Assembly (NCBI RefSeq): GCF_001310815.1 | Contig: NZ_BAZK01000003.1 | Span: forward strand, 1-64,000 | Reading direction: 5' to 3' | Length of the DNA stretch: 64,000 bases | Origin: Pseudovibrio denitrificans JCM 12308 | GTDB lineage: Bacteria; Pseudomonadota; Alphaproteobacteria; Rhizobiales; Stappiaceae | In this document: one piece after another, positions 9,678 through 19,308 of the stretch | How the letters are laid out: every line of letters begins with the position of its first letter | How positions within the stretch are numbered: position 1 is the first letter of the stretch | The notes under the pieces: model-generated | Databases searched by the model: none | Told to the model about the DNA's origin: nothing | What the model saw: only the letters and a program-made list of their open reading frames with translations | Position numbers and translations under genes: made by a program

Positions 9678-10085
9678 ATGCCCAGCAAAAAAGCACCAAA
9701 CCCTATCGATGTTCACGTCGGCAGCAGAGTACGCTTGCGCCGCATGATGCTTGGCATGAGTCAGGAAAAACTTGGCGAGAGCCTTGGCATTACCTTCCAG
9801 CAGATCCAGAAGTACGAAAAAGGGACAAACCGGATTGGTGCAAGCCGCTTGCAGCACATTGCGACCATTCTGAAAGTGCCTGTCGCCTTTTTCTTTGAAG
9901 ATGCACCGGGTACACCGGATGAGACCCCAGGCGTTGGTGATAACCCACAAACCACCTACGTTGTCGACTTTTTGTCATCTTCTGATGGTTTAGCTCTCAA
10001 CAAGGCTTTCGTTCGCATTGAAAACCCGAAAGTCCGGAAAAAGGTTGTAGAGCTCGTGAAGAGTATTGCTGGGGATGAAGATTAA
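9678..10085 (+). CDS. XRE-family helix-turn-helix regulator (PraR-like)
   Basis: A 135-residue DNA-binding protein with a Cro/CI-type HTH at about residues 12-66 (SQEKLGESLGITFQQIQKYEKG) and a short C-terminal helical part. This small XRE regulator next to metK is conserved across Rhizobiales, where a member called PraR controls attachment and quorum-sensing genes; I infer orthology from sequence and position. ATG 9678 is preferred over the in-frame TTG at 9672 because GAAGAGGG lies nine bases upstream. The 240 bases between lnt and this gene contain no gene that I can support. Confidence 0.85.
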   Translation: MPSKKAPNPIDVHVGSRVRLRRMMLGMSQEKLGESLGITFQQIQKYEKGTNRIGASRLQHIATILKVPVAFFFEDAPGTPDETPGVGDNPQTTYVVDFLSSSDGLALNKAFVRIENPKVRKKVVELVKSIAGDED

Positions 10086-10137
10086 GTTTGTGATCCGTAA
10101 ATTTTCGCAATTCTCTGGCAATTTTGATCTAAATCTC

Positions 10138-10168
10138 TTGACGTAATCGACATTCCTTGTTTGATGTA
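10138..10168 (+). promoter_or_regulatory. Possible metK promoter
   Basis: A TTGACG -35-like hexamer at 10138-10143 is followed 19 bases later by GATGTA. The -10 is weak. The start point would lie just before the 10-bp hairpin at 10175. Confidence 0.3.
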
Positions 10169-10174
10169 AAACCA

Positions 10175-10199
10175 GAAGCGACGGATATGCCGTCGCTTC
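10175..10199 (+). promoter_or_regulatory. Perfect 10-bp hairpin in the metK 5' region
   Basis: GAAGCGACGG and CCGTCGCTTC form an uninterrupted 10-bp stem around a five-base loop, 35 bases before the metK start. It is followed by an A/T stretch without a clean T run, so it could be the terminator of the upstream regulator gene or a 5'-UTR structure of metK mRNA. I could not match it to the SAM-II or SAM/SAH riboswitch patterns I know. Confidence 0.6.
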
Positions 10200-10233
10200 A
10201 ATTATATATTTCTTCCCAGAAGGACGTTTGCCA

Positions 10234-11418
10234 ATGGCTCGTCAGAACTACGTGTTCACGTCGGAATCGGTTTCAGAAGGCCATCCCGACAAAGTCTGCG
10301 ATCGCGTTTCAGATACGATCGTAGACGCATTTCTAAAGGAAATGCCAGAAGCCCGCGTGGCTTGTGAAACGCTTGCAACAACGAACAAGCTCGTTATCGC
10401 AGGTGAAACCCGCGGCCCGGCCACTCTCACAAAAGAGTATTTGGCTCACATCGCCCGCCTTGCTGTAAAGGACATCGGGTATGAGCAGGCCGGCTTTAAC
10501 TGGAAAGACCTCGACATTCAGGTTCTTTTGCATGGCCAGTCCGCAGATATTGCTCAGGGCGTAGACGCCTCCAGCTCTAAGGACGAAGGCGCCGGCGACC
10601 AGGGTATCATGTTCGGTTACGCATGCCGCGAAACAGAAGAACTGATGCCAGCTCCGATCTTGTACTCTCACAAGATCCTGCGTTTGCTAGCAGATGCACG
10701 CAAATCCGGCAACGAGCCAATGCTTGGCCCGGACGCAAAGAGCCAGGTTTCTATCCGTTATGAAGATGGCAAACCAGTAGAGGCAACATCCATCGTGCTG
10801 TCCACTCAGCATCTGGATGAAACCATGACATCTGATGATGTGCGTGCCGTTGTTGAGCCTTACATCCGCGCAGCTCTGCCGCGTGACTGGGTAACCAACA
10901 ACACCATCTGGCACATCAACCCAACCGGTAAGTTCGTAATCGGTGGTCCTGATGGCGATTGTGGTCTCACAGGCCGTAAGATCATCGTAGACACCTACGG
11001 CGGCGCAGCTCCTCACGGTGGCGGTGCGTTCTCCGGTAAGGATCCAACCAAGGTTGACCGCTCCGCAGCCTACGCTGCACGCTACCTCGCGAAAAACGTT
11101 GTGGCTGCTGATTTGGCTGACAAATGTACCATTCAGCTGTCCTACGCGATTGGTATTGCCGAGCCGCAGTCCGTGTTCGTGAACCTGCATGGCACAGGCC
11201 GTGTTGAAAGCGAGCGCGTTGAAGCTGCGATCCGCGAAGTCATGAGCTTGACCCCGCGCGGCATCCGCGAGCACCTTAGCTTGAACAAGCCAATCTACGC
11301 ACGTACAGCAGCCTACGGCCACTTCGGTCGTGAAGCTGAAATGGACGGCGGTTTCTCCTGGGAGAAAATCGACCTTGTCCATAACCTGCGTGATGCTGTA
11401 GAGAAAGCCTACGCTTAA
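10234..11418 (+). CDS. metK: S-adenosylmethionine synthase
   Basis: Makes SAM from methionine and ATP in the cytoplasm. The N-terminal [16 protein letters not shown] motif, the [12 protein letters not shown] motif and the glycine-rich [16 protein letters not shown] loop are intact. The protein has 394 residues, within family range. ATG 10234 is chosen over TTG 10228 because AGAAGGA (10218-10224) is at the right distance. It has a hairpin in front and another behind. The order regulator-metK-trmB is that of Brucella and Agrobacterium. Confidence 0.96.
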   Translation: MARQNYVFTSESVSEGHPDKVCDRVSDTIVDAFLKEMPEARVACETLATTNKLVIAGETRGPATLTKEYLAHIARLAVKDIGYEQAGFNWKDLDIQVLLHGQSADIAQGVDASSSKDEGAGDQGIMFGYACRETEELMPAPILYSHKILRLLADARKSGNEPMLGPDAKSQVSIRYEDGKPVEATSIVLSTQHLDETMTSDDVRAVVEPYIRAALPRDWVTNNTIWHINPTGKFVIGGPDGDCGLTGRKIIVDTYGGAAPHGGGAFSGKDPTKVDRSAAYAARYLAKNVVAADLADKCTIQLSYAIGIAEPQSVFVNLHGTGRVESERVEAAIREVMSLTPRGIREHLSLNKPIYARTAAYGHFGREAEMDGGFSWEKIDLVHNLRDAVEKAYA

Positions 11419-11440
11419 CCTCTAACGCTAGAGAATAAAC

Positions 11441-11475
11441 AACTGGCCGGGGCAACCTCCGGCCAGTTTGTATTT
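11441..11475 (+). terminator. Hairpin after metK
   Basis: AACTGGCCGG and CCGGCCAGTT form a perfect 10-bp stem with an eight-base loop, followed by TGTATTT. The U-tract is poor, so termination before trmB may be partial. Confidence 0.6.
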
Positions 11476-12186
11476 ATGAGAACGATGGTAGATCACTACA
11501 AAGGCTCCTTTTTCGGCCGCCGCGTCGGAAAGCCAGCAAGTCCGCGACAGTCGCAACTGCTTGAGGAGGTCCTGCCAACAGTGGCATTGGACCTGACACA
11601 AACGCCTCCGGAAAATTTGGCGGACCTGTTCCCCGTGCCAGTCAAAAGCGTTTGTCTGGAGATCGGGTTCGGTGGTTCCGAGCACCTCATTCACCGCGCC
11701 AGAGAAAATCCTGAGATCGGTTTCATCGGGTGCGAACCGTTCAGTTCCGGCATCATCAAGGCTGTCACCAGCATCGAAGCGCATGGCCTCAAGAACATCC
11801 GTCTTTATGATGATGATGCAGGCAAACTGCTCGACTGGCTCCCTGCTGCGTCACTGGACATGGCCTACCAGCTCTATCCGGACCCATGGCCAAAGAAGAA
11901 GCACTGGAAGCGCCGCTTCGTGAACCAGATCAACCTGACGCGCATCGCGCGGGCGTTGAAACCGGGATGCGAATACCGATTTGCCAGCGACATCGACACC
12001 TACGTGGACTGGACCCTGTCGCACTGCCGCAAGCACCCTGCCTTTGAATGGAGTGCTCAGTGTGCTGCCGATTGGCGCACCCCGTGGCACAGTTGGCCGG
12101 GAACACGTTACGAGCGCAAGGCACATCGTGAAGGCAGAATTGGCCGTTACCTGACATTTTTACGAGTTGAAGAGACGAAAACCTAA
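11476..12186 (+). CDS. trmB: tRNA (guanine-N7-)-methyltransferase TrmB
   Basis: A 236-residue SAM-dependent methyltransferase that forms m7G46 in tRNA. The SAM-binding block [11 protein letters not shown], the motif FIGCEPF, the [15 protein letters not shown] catalytic region and the FASDIDTY block are all present. The first residues overlap the family-typical [14 protein letters not shown] start. ATG 11485 is a possible alternative start three codons in. It follows metK closely and may be partly co-transcribed with it. Confidence 0.93.
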   Translation: MRTMVDHYKGSFFGRRVGKPASPRQSQLLEEVLPTVALDLTQTPPENLADLFPVPVKSVCLEIGFGGSEHLIHRARENPEIGFIGCEPFSSGIIKAVTSIEAHGLKNIRLYDDDAGKLLDWLPAASLDMAYQLYPDPWPKKKHWKRRFVNQINLTRIARALKPGCEYRFASDIDTYVDWTLSHCRKHPAFEWSAQCAADWRTPWHSWPGTRYERKAHREGRIGRYLTFLRVEETKT

Positions 12187-12226
12187 AAGCATCTTGCTTT
12201 TGTCTGCTCTCATCTTTGATTTTCTG

Positions 12227-12254
12227 TTGCATACAGTGGTCAAATGACTATATT
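12227..12254 (+). promoter_or_regulatory. Candidate promoter of the rimP-nusA-infB operon
   Basis: TTGCAT (12227-12232) and TATATT (12249-12254) are separated by 16 bases. The predicted start near 12261 would give a leader of about 170 bases before rimP, containing the terminator-like hairpin at 12297. Confidence 0.5.
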
Positions 12255-12296
12255 GCAGAGCAAGAGTTCTCTATCGGCTCAGTTAAGAGCATTGAG

Positions 12297-12327
12297 GAGT
12301 GGGCCCCGAAAGGACCCGCTCTTTTTT
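12297..12327 (+). terminator. Intrinsic terminator or attenuator in the rimP leader
   Basis: GAGTGGG/CCCGCTC, extended past one mismatch by CC/GG around the loop CGAAA, is followed by six T residues. It lies downstream of the candidate promoter and 104 bases before rimP, so it should end most transcripts early unless antiterminated. It could also be the trmB terminator for transcripts from upstream. Confidence 0.75.
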
Positions 12328-12430
12328 ATTAGCTAAGTCGGTATTGATGCCTGACTGTCGAAAATCAGGTATCCGAAAATAACTGCCAAAGACACAAAGT
12401 ATGTCTTTGCATTAAGACGATAGGTACCAA

Positions 12431-13021
12431 GTGGACGAAACCGATCCCCGGATTGTAAAGGAAAAGGGTCTTGAGGCCCGCGTAGCTGAAATTGTCGAGC
12501 CAGTCATTGTTGATCTGGGCTATCGGCTGGTGCGCATCCGTGTAAACGGAAACAATGGCTGCACCCTTCAAATCATGGCAGAGCGCCCGGACGGGACGAT
12601 GGCTGTTGAAGATTGTGAAGAAATCAGCCACGCAGTTTCCCCGGCGCTGGACGTGGACGACCCAATCTCCGGTGCCTATCATCTCGAAATTTCATCTCCA
12701 GGTATCGACCGCCCGCTCGTACGCGCTGGCGACTTCGAACGCTGGGCCGGACATGTTGTGAAAATCGAAATGTCTGTGCCGCAAGCTGGGCGTAAGAGAT
12801 ATCGTGGACACATCATTGGTGTGGAAGAGGGAAATGCTGTCATCAGAATGACCGACGTACAGGAAGGTCAGGACGAAGCGGCGCGTCTTCCGCTGGATGA
12901 GATCGGGTCAGCCGTATTGGTTCTGACCGATGAACTGATTGATGCGGCTCTAAAAGCCGACAAAGCCGCAAAAGCAGCCCGTGGGGAGCCTACGGACGAC
13001 GACAGTTACCTCAATCACTGA
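12431..13021 (+). CDS. rimP: Ribosome maturation factor RimP
   Basis: A 196-residue 30S assembly factor that binds near S12. The N-terminal alpha/beta domain contains the family motif [13 protein letters not shown], and an SH3-like C-terminal domain follows; the tail is lysine/alanine-rich. GTG 12431 is the start, with AGG six bases before it. It is the first gene of the rimP-nusA-ylxR-infB operon, 118 bases before nusA. Confidence 0.92.
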   Translation: MDETDPRIVKEKGLEARVAEIVEPVIVDLGYRLVRIRVNGNNGCTLQIMAERPDGTMAVEDCEEISHAVSPALDVDDPISGAYHLEISSPGIDRPLVRAGDFERWAGHVVKIEMSVPQAGRKRYRGHIIGVEEGNAVIRMTDVQEGQDEAARLPLDEIGSAVLVLTDELIDAALKADKAAKAARGEPTDDDSYLNH

Positions 13022-13139
13022 TTAGCTGTTTGTGTTGCGCAAGGGGTATGGGCGGTTCCGGTTTTAAGAGAGCCACCCTTTTGATTTTGATGTTCCTGCT
13101 GGTGTGAAGAAAGCAGGGCGTGGAAGGAGTTGACGAGGA

Positions 13140-14858
13140 ATGGCTATCAGCGCAAACCGTTTGGAGCTGCTGCAGATCGCTGATGCGGTTGCCCGCGAAA
13201 AGTCGATCGACCGTAGCATCGTGATTGCTGCTCTTGAGGATGCAATCCAAAAAGCCGCTCGCTCCCGTTATGGCACCGAGACTGAAGTTCGTGCCGAGAT
13301 TAATCCGAAAACCGGTGAAATCCGCCTTCAGCGTTTGCTGCAGGTTGTTGAGGTTGTCGAAAACATCTCCACCGAGATTGCTCTGGTTGATGCGCAGGAG
13401 CGCAACCCGGATGCAACCATCGGCGATTTCATGGCAGATCCACTGCCACCGCTGGACTTCGGTCGTATCGCTGCTCAGTCCGCGAAGCAGGTTATCGTGC
13501 AGAAAGTGCGCGAAGCAGAGCGTGACCAGCAGTACGATGAGTTCAAAGACCGCATCGGTGAAGTGCTCAACGCAGTTGTTAAGCGCGTTGAATACGGCAA
13601 TGTTGTTGTCGACACCGGCAAAGGCGAAGCTATCGTTCGTCGCGACGAGCTGATCCCACGCGAAATCTTCCGCAATGGCGATCGCATTCGCGCACTGATC
13701 TTCGACGTGCGCCGCGAACAGCGCGGTCCGCAGGTGTTCCTGTCCCGTACACACCCACAGTTCATGGCTAAACTGTTCGCGCAGGAAGTGCCAGAAATCT
13801 ACGACGGTGTTATCGAGATTAAAGCAGTTGCTCGTGATCCGGGCTCCCGCGCTAAGATCGCTGTTCTGTCCAACGATGGTTCCATTGATCCGGTTGGCGC
13901 ATGTGTTGGTATGCGCGGTTCCCGTGTTCAGGCAGTTGTTGGCGAACTTCAAGGCGAAAAAATCGACATCATTCCTTGGAATGACGATGCTGCGACCTTC
14001 ATCGTGAACGCACTGCAGCCTGCTGAAGTTGCTAAGGTTGTTCTCGACGAAGACTCCGAGCGTATCGAAGTTGTTGTTCCTAACGATCAGCTGTCTCTGG
14101 CAATCGGTCGTCGTGGCCAGAACGTGCGTCTGGCATCTCAGCTGACCGGCTGGGGCATCGACATCATGACAGAGGCTGAAGAGTCCGAGCGTCGTCAGAA
14201 AGAATTCCAGATCCGTTCCGATCTCTTCCAGAACACCCTGAATGTTGACGAGATGGTTTCTCAGCTTCTCGCATCAGAAGGCTTTACTTCTGTAGAAGAA
14301 GTCGCGTACGTTGACATCGACGAAATCTCGTCCATTGAAGGCTTCGACGAAGAAACAGCCGACGAAATCCAAGCTCGTGCACGTGAGTACCTGGAAGAAC
14401 AGGAAGCTAAACTCGCAGAAGAGCGTCGTCAGCTTGGCGTTTCCGAAGAGCTGGTTCAGGTCCCTGGTCTTACATCCGCGATGCTGGTCGCACTGGGTAA
14501 AGACGAAATCAAAACCATGGAAGACCTTGCAGGTTGTGCAGCTGACGATCTCGTCGGTTGGACAGAGCGCAAGGATAAAGAAACCATTCGCGTGGAAGGT
14601 ACTCTGAGCGGTTTTGATCTGTCTCGCGCTGATGCGGAAGCGATCGTCATGTCCGCCCGCGTCGCTGCTGGCTGGATCTCTCCGGAGGACCTCGTTGAGG
14701 TTTCCGAGGAAGAGCTGGAAGTCGAAGAAGGCGAATTTGAAGGCGACGAAGAATCCTTCGAAGCTGAAACAATTGACGAGACTGCGGTTGACGCAGACGA
14801 GGAATTGGCGCAAGAGAGCGGTGCAGAAGACGCAAAAGGCGAGCAGTCCTCTGAATAA
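13140..14858 (+). CDS. nusA: Transcription termination/antitermination protein NusA
   Basis: A 572-residue RNA-polymerase-associated factor for pausing, termination and antitermination. Order: NusA N-terminal domain, S1 domain (about 138-205), two KH domains with GXXG loops GMRGSR (about 258-263) and GRRGQN (about 322-327), two helix-hairpin repeats, and a very acidic C-terminal tail of about 50 residues. It is intact. Its position between rimP and the YlxR-domain gene is universal. It may take part in control of its own operon through the upstream terminator-like leader. Confidence 0.95.
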   Translation: MAISANRLELLQIADAVAREKSIDRSIVIAALEDAIQKAARSRYGTETEVRAEINPKTGEIRLQRLLQVVEVVENISTEIALVDAQERNPDATIGDFMADPLPPLDFGRIAAQSAKQVIVQKVREAERDQQYDEFKDRIGEVLNAVVKRVEYGNVVVDTGKGEAIVRRDELIPREIFRNGDRIRALIFDVRREQRGPQVFLSRTHPQFMAKLFAQEVPEIYDGVIEIKAVARDPGSRAKIAVLSNDGSIDPVGACVGMRGSRVQAVVGELQGEKIDIIPWNDDAATFIVNALQPAEVAKVVLDEDSERIEVVVPNDQLSLAIGRRGQNVRLASQLTGWGIDIMTEAEESERRQKEFQIRSDLFQNTLNVDEMVSQLLASEGFTSVEEVAYVDIDEISSIEGFDEETADEIQARAREYLEEQEAKLAEERRQLGVSEELVQVPGLTSAMLVALGKDEIKTMEDLAGCAADDLVGWTERKDKETIRVEGTLSGFDLSRADAEAIVMSARVAAGWISPEDLVEVSEEELEVEEGEFEGDEESFEAETIDETAVDADEELAQESGAEDAKGEQSSE

Positions 14859-14988
14859 TCTGTAGCCGCTTGACTGCAGAAAAAAGTTTTATACGGGGGT
14901 GTGTTGAAATTGCAGCAGAAGCCTGCAGATTTCTACATCCCCGTAACTGAATGAAAAATAACAACAATAGTTGGGTTGGGAAAACGAA

Positions 14989-15636
14989 GTGCCGAGAAAA
15001 AATGAGCCGACAGAACGTACCTGCGCTGTAACGCGTGAAGTTCTACCGGTGACAGAGCTTCTCAGATTCGTTATGGCTCCTGACAAAACTGTTGTAGTTG
15101 ATGTGAAAGGCACCCTCCCGGGACGTGGGGTTTGGGTGACCGCAAAGAAGTCTGTCTTGCAGGAAGCGATTAAAAAGCGCGCTTTCTCGAGAGGCTTTAA
15201 GGAGCAGGTTAACGCTGAAGAAGGTTTGGCCGACCACACTGACGAACTGCTGGAGCAGGCAGCTCTGGGCGCACTGTCCATGAGCCGAAAAGCTGGCAAC
15301 CTGATTGTCGGCTATTCGAAAGTCGAGGCTTCTCTCAAGAAGGAGAGTGTTCTTGCTCTGGTGCACGCCACTGATGCCTCTGAAGATGGTGTGCGTAAGT
15401 TGGCGGCCGTAGCCGCTTCTAGATTTGGCAAGGTGGATCGTCTCAGCGTGATCCGCCTGTTTACCTCGGATCAGATGAGTACGCATCTGGATCGGGAAAA
15501 CGTTATACATGCTGTACTGCTGGCCGGCGAGGCGGGCAGAAACTTCGTGAAGCACGCGCAACGCCTTGCGCAATTCCGGGATGTTTCTGCTGGGGCTGAC
15601 GACGACGGTACAAAGGGTGCAGTGACGCAGGACTGA
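14989..15636 (+). CDS. YlxR-family RNA-binding protein fused to an L7Ae-like domain
   Basis: A 215-residue protein with an N-terminal YlxR/DUF448 domain (motifs [19 protein letters not shown] and GRGVWV) and a C-terminal half resembling the ribosomal-protein L7Ae/YlxQ fold ([21 protein letters not shown]). Bacilli encode YlxR and YlxQ separately between nusA and infB; alphaproteobacteria usually carry this fused form. A role in RNA or RNase P binding is inferred from relatives. GTG 14989 is preferred; an in-frame TTG at 14971 would add six residues. It ends seven bases before infB. Confidence 0.85.
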   Translation: MPRKNEPTERTCAVTREVLPVTELLRFVMAPDKTVVVDVKGTLPGRGVWVTAKKSVLQEAIKKRAFSRGFKEQVNAEEGLADHTDELLEQAALGALSMSRKAGNLIVGYSKVEASLKKESVLALVHATDASEDGVRKLAAVAASRFGKVDRLSVIRLFTSDQMSTHLDRENVIHAVLLAGEAGRNFVKHAQRLAQFRDVSAGADDDGTKGAVTQD

Positions 15637-15643
15637 AGGCAAT

Positions 15644-18600
15644 ATGAGCGATACCAAAAACAACCACGACAATCCCGCCGGCGGGGAAAAGAAAACGCTG
15701 GGCCTCAAACGCGGAGGCAGTGTTGAGAAGGGCACTGTTAAGCAGAGCTTCTCCCACGGCCGCTCCAAGGCAGTCGTCGTGGAAAAGAAGAAGCGCCGTG
15801 TAGTTGTACCGGGCCAGGAAGGTTCCGCTGCATCTGCAACTCCTGCTTCTCCTGCGGCCTCCACAAGTCGCACTGAAAAGCGTCCAGCTCAGGATCGCGG
15901 TCCTCAGCAGGCACGTCGCGGTGCTGGCGATGCTCAGAAGCGTGGTGAAGCTGCTGGTCGCGGTGGCAACCGAAACAACAACCAGCGTGGCGGTCAGCGT
16001 CGTGGCGGCAATGGCGGCCAGGGCGGTGGTGCAGTCCTCAAAACCTTGACCAAGGGCGAAGCAGACGCACGTCTCGCAGCGCTGAAAATGGCGAAGGTTC
16101 GTGAGGTCGAAGACCAGAAGCGTCGCGTTGAAGAAGCTAAGCGTCAGGAAGAACTGGCACGTCAGCGCGCGATTGAAGCTGAAAAGCAGCGCGTAGAAGA
16201 CGAAGCTCGTGCAAAGCGCGAAGCTGAAGAAGCTGCAGTGCGTGCAAAAGCTGAAGCAGAAGCGAAAGCAAAGGCTGAAGCGGAAGCAAAGGCAAAAGCT
16301 GCTGAAGCTCCAAAACCAGCTCAGCGTGAAGAGCGTCCAGCTCGCGGTGATCGTCCACAGCGCTCCGGCGACCGTGGTGATCGTCCTCAGCGTTCTGGTG
16401 ACCGTCCGCATCGCGGTGGCGATCGTGGCCCTCGCCCTCAGGGTGAGCGCGGCCCTCGTCCAGGCGGTGATCGTGGTCCTCGCCCAGCTGGCGATCGTGG
16501 TCCTCGCCCTCAGGGTGATCGTGGTCCGCGTCCAGGTGGTGATCGTGGTCCTCGTCCAGGTGGCGATCGTGGTCGTCCACCAATGCGTGATGGCAAGCCT
16601 CCACGTCTTGACGGTCCACGTCCAGGCGCTCGTCCGGGCGGTGCACGTCCAGGCGCTGCAGCTGCTCCAGCTGAGAGCATGGAGACTGGTAAGGCAAACA
16701 CCAAGAAGATGGCTCTGAAGCCGGTAACCCGGAACAAGAAGCCAGAGGCTCCTAGCAAACCTAACCGTGGCGCAGGTGACGATCGTCGTAAGTCAAAACT
16801 GACAATCACCCGCGCAACCGGTGACAACGAGGGTCGCAGCCGTTCACTGGCTTCCATGCGCCGTCGTCGTGAGAAGGAAAAGCGTCAGGGTCAACAGAAG
16901 GTCGTTCGCGAGAAGGTAGCACGTGAAGTAACACTGCCTGAAGCGATCACCATTCAGGAACTCGCACAGCGTATGTCTGAGCGTGCGGTTGACGTGATCA
17001 AACTGCTCATGAAGCAGGGCCAGATGATGAAGATCAACGACATCATCGACGCCGATACTGCGGAACTGATCGCAGAGGAAATGGGCCACACCGTTAAGCG
17101 TGTTTCTGAGGCGGATGTTGAAGAGGGTCTCTTCACCATTGAAGACGATGAAGCAACACTGGTAAGCCGTCCTCCGGTTGTGACCATCATGGGTCACGTT
17201 GACCACGGTAAAACCTCGCTTCTCGATGCACTGCGTAAGGCAAACGTTGCTTCTGGCGAAGCTGGCGGCATTACACAGCACATCGGCGCATACCAGGTTG
17301 AGCAGAACGATCAGAAGGTCACCTTCATCGATACTCCTGGTCACGCCGCATTTACTCAGATGCGTGCACGTGGTGCCAAGTCCACCGACGTAGTTATCCT
17401 CGTGGTTGCTGCGGACGATGGTGTGATGCCACAGACCAAGGAAGCGATTGTTCACGCAAAAGCTGCTGGTGTTCCACTGATCATCGCGATCAACAAAATG
17501 GACAAGCCAGGTGCTGATCCATCCCGCGTTCGCAACGATCTTCTTCGCGAAGACCTCGTTGTAGAATCCATGGGTGGTGACGTGATCGACGTGGAAGTTT
17601 CCGCGAAAGAAGGCACCAACCTCGACAAGCTGATCGAAATGATCCTGTTGCAGGCTGAAGTTCTTGAGCTGAAAGCGAACCCGAACCGTACAGCTGAAGG
17701 TACCGTAATCGAAGCCAAGCTTGACAAGGGCCGTGGTCCGGTTGCAACCGTTCTGGTTCAGAAGGGTACGCTGAAGGTTGGCGACGTTGTCATCGCTGGT
17801 TCCGAATGGGGCCGCGTCCGTGCAATGCTCGACGAGAACGGCAAGCAGGTTAAGGAAGCTGGTCCTTCCAAGCCGGTTGAAGTTCTTGGCTTCCAGTCCA
17901 CACCATCTGCTGGTGACATGGTTGCAGTTGTCGAAAACGAAGGCCGCGCACGCGAGATCTCCGAATATCGTCAGCGCCAGAAACGCGATCAGATTGCAGC
18001 ACGTATTGCTGGGTCTCGTGGTTCTCTGGAAGCAATGATGAAGGGCTTGCAGGAAGAAGGCAAAAAAGAATTCCCGCTCATCATCAAGTCCGATGTGCAG
18101 GGTTCTGCCGAAGCAATCCAGGGTGCTCTGGAAGAACTGGGCAACGACGAAGTCGGTGCACGTGTTGTTGCAGCATCCGTAGGCGGTATCACCGAGAGCG
18201 ATATCACTCTGGCGATTGCTCCAAAGCTCCGATCATGGCGTTCAACGTTCGTGCAAACAAACAGGCTCAGGAAGCTGCACGTCGCGAAGGCGTAGAAATC
18301 CGCTACTACAGCGTGATCTACGATCTCATCGACGATGTGAAGTCCACCATGTCTGGCATGCTTGCTCCAGAGCGTCGCGAAACCTTCCTCGGCTACGCAG
18401 ACATCAAAGAAATCTTCAACATCACCAAAATTGGTCGTGTTGCAGGTTGTCTGGTCACCGAAGGTGTGGTTCAGCGCGGTGCACAGGTTCGCTTGCTGCG
18501 TGACAACGTTGTTGTTCACGAAGGCGAGCTGGGCACACTGAAACGCTTCAAGGACGAAGTTAAAGAAGTTGAGTCCGGCGTTGAGTGCGGCATGAACTTC

Positions 18601-18675
18601 ACCAACTACAAGGATATGCGCGTCGGTGACGTCATCGAGTGCTTCCAGGTAGAAGAGATTGCTCGCTCTCTCTGA
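15644..18675 (+). CDS. infB: Translation initiation factor IF-2, frame broken late in the gene
   Basis: The GTPase that places initiator tRNA on the 30S subunit. A long variable N-terminal region (residues 1 to about 410) holds an Ala/Glu/Lys coiled stretch and Arg-Gly-Pro repeats; then come the IF2-N domain, the G domain (GHVDHGKT near residue 516, [12 protein letters not shown]) and domains II-IV. The frame is lost after 18220, where one T is missing; restoring it gives [19 protein letters not shown] and 1010 residues. The gene is indispensable, so a sequencing error is far more likely than a true mutation. A fragment starting at ATG 18235 would be an artefact. Confidence 0.93.
16345..16575 (+). 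repeat. Tandem Gly-Asp-Arg-Gly-Pro-Arg-Pro coding repeat in infB
   Basis: About eight imperfect units of the type GGTGATCGTGGTCCTCGCCC encode GDRGPRP(Q/G) repeats in the disordered IF-2 N-terminus. The repeat is in frame, with periods of roughly 24 and 27 bases. It is protein-coding, not a CRISPR array. Confidence 0.85.
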
Positions 18676-18707
18676 TAAGAGCTGAGTTCAATCTAAAAGC
18701 ATTCAGT

Positions 18708-18737
18708 AGCGCCGGCGGGGTCAACTCCGTCGGCGCT
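18708..18737 (+). promoter_or_regulatory. Strong hairpin between infB and rbfA
   Basis: AGCGCCGGCGG pairs with CCGTCGGCGCT over 11 bp with one G-U pair and an eight-base loop. No T run follows, so it may be a processing or mRNA-stability element rather than a terminator. Confidence 0.55.
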
Positions 18738-18822
18738 CTGCTGTTACAAGAGCGAGTGACTGCAAGCGGCATGAAGGCGATCAGCGCGATGCAGTGCAAC
18801 TCTGAAATAAAAAGAGAAAACA

Positions 18823-19263
18823 ATGGCAAAAGCACGCGATGAATTTGCAGGCCAGCCGTCACAGCGCCAGTTGCGTGTAGGTGAGCTTGTCCGCAAAGAA
18901 CTCTCAGACATCCTGACACGCGGTCAGGTAAGTGACCCGGATCTGGATGGTGTGATCATCACCGTTCCTGAAGTTCGTATGTCACCAGACCTGCGTTGGG
19001 CAGACGTTCTCGTCATGCCAATGGGTGGTCGCGATGTAGAGGTCGTTCTTGAAGCCCTCAAGCGCAACGCAAAGTACCTGCGTGGTCAGGTCGCTCGCCG
19101 TGTCACCATGAAGTACACCTGCGACCTCCGCTTCGTTGCAGACACCCGTTTCGATGATGATGATCTCATCACCCGTCTGCTCCACGAGCCAAGCATCCGC
19201 AAAGATTTTGCTGATGGCGGCATTGATGACGAAGACGATCAGGGTGAAAACGACCGCGATTAA
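18823..19263 (+). CDS. rbfA: Ribosome-binding factor A
   Basis: A 146-residue KH-like 30S assembly factor needed for 16S rRNA 5'-end maturation and growth in the cold. Family blocks SQRQLRVGELVRKELSDIL, VRMSPDLRWADVLVMP and RFVADTRFDDDDLI are present, and an acidic tail (DDEDDQGEND) ends the protein. It sits between infB and truB as in most bacteria. Confidence 0.93.
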   Translation: MAKARDEFAGQPSQRQLRVGELVRKELSDILTRGQVSDPDLDGVIITVPEVRMSPDLRWADVLVMPMGGRDVEVVLEALKRNAKYLRGQVARRVTMKYTCDLRFVADTRFDDDDLITRLLHEPSIRKDFADGGIDDEDDQGENDRD

Positions 19264-19308
19264 TCGCAGTCGTTCCCGCACAGATTTTACGAATAAGAGC
19301 TGAGAAGT

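Noticed and set aside
10085..10233. SAM-II or SAM/SAH riboswitch before metK
   Set aside because: The conserved pseudoknot sequences that I know of are not present.
13011..13952. A 313-codon minus-strand open frame
   Set aside because: Antisense shadow of nusA with low-complexity Asn/Phe composition.
16345..16575. Possible CRISPR-like tandem repeats
   Set aside because: The units are contiguous, in frame and encode the Arg-Gly-Pro segment of IF-2; no unique spacers.
15503..16697. Long open frames opposite the YlxR and infB genes
   Set aside because: Their His-Asp or Phe/Thr-rich repeats are the complement of the infB tandem repeats.
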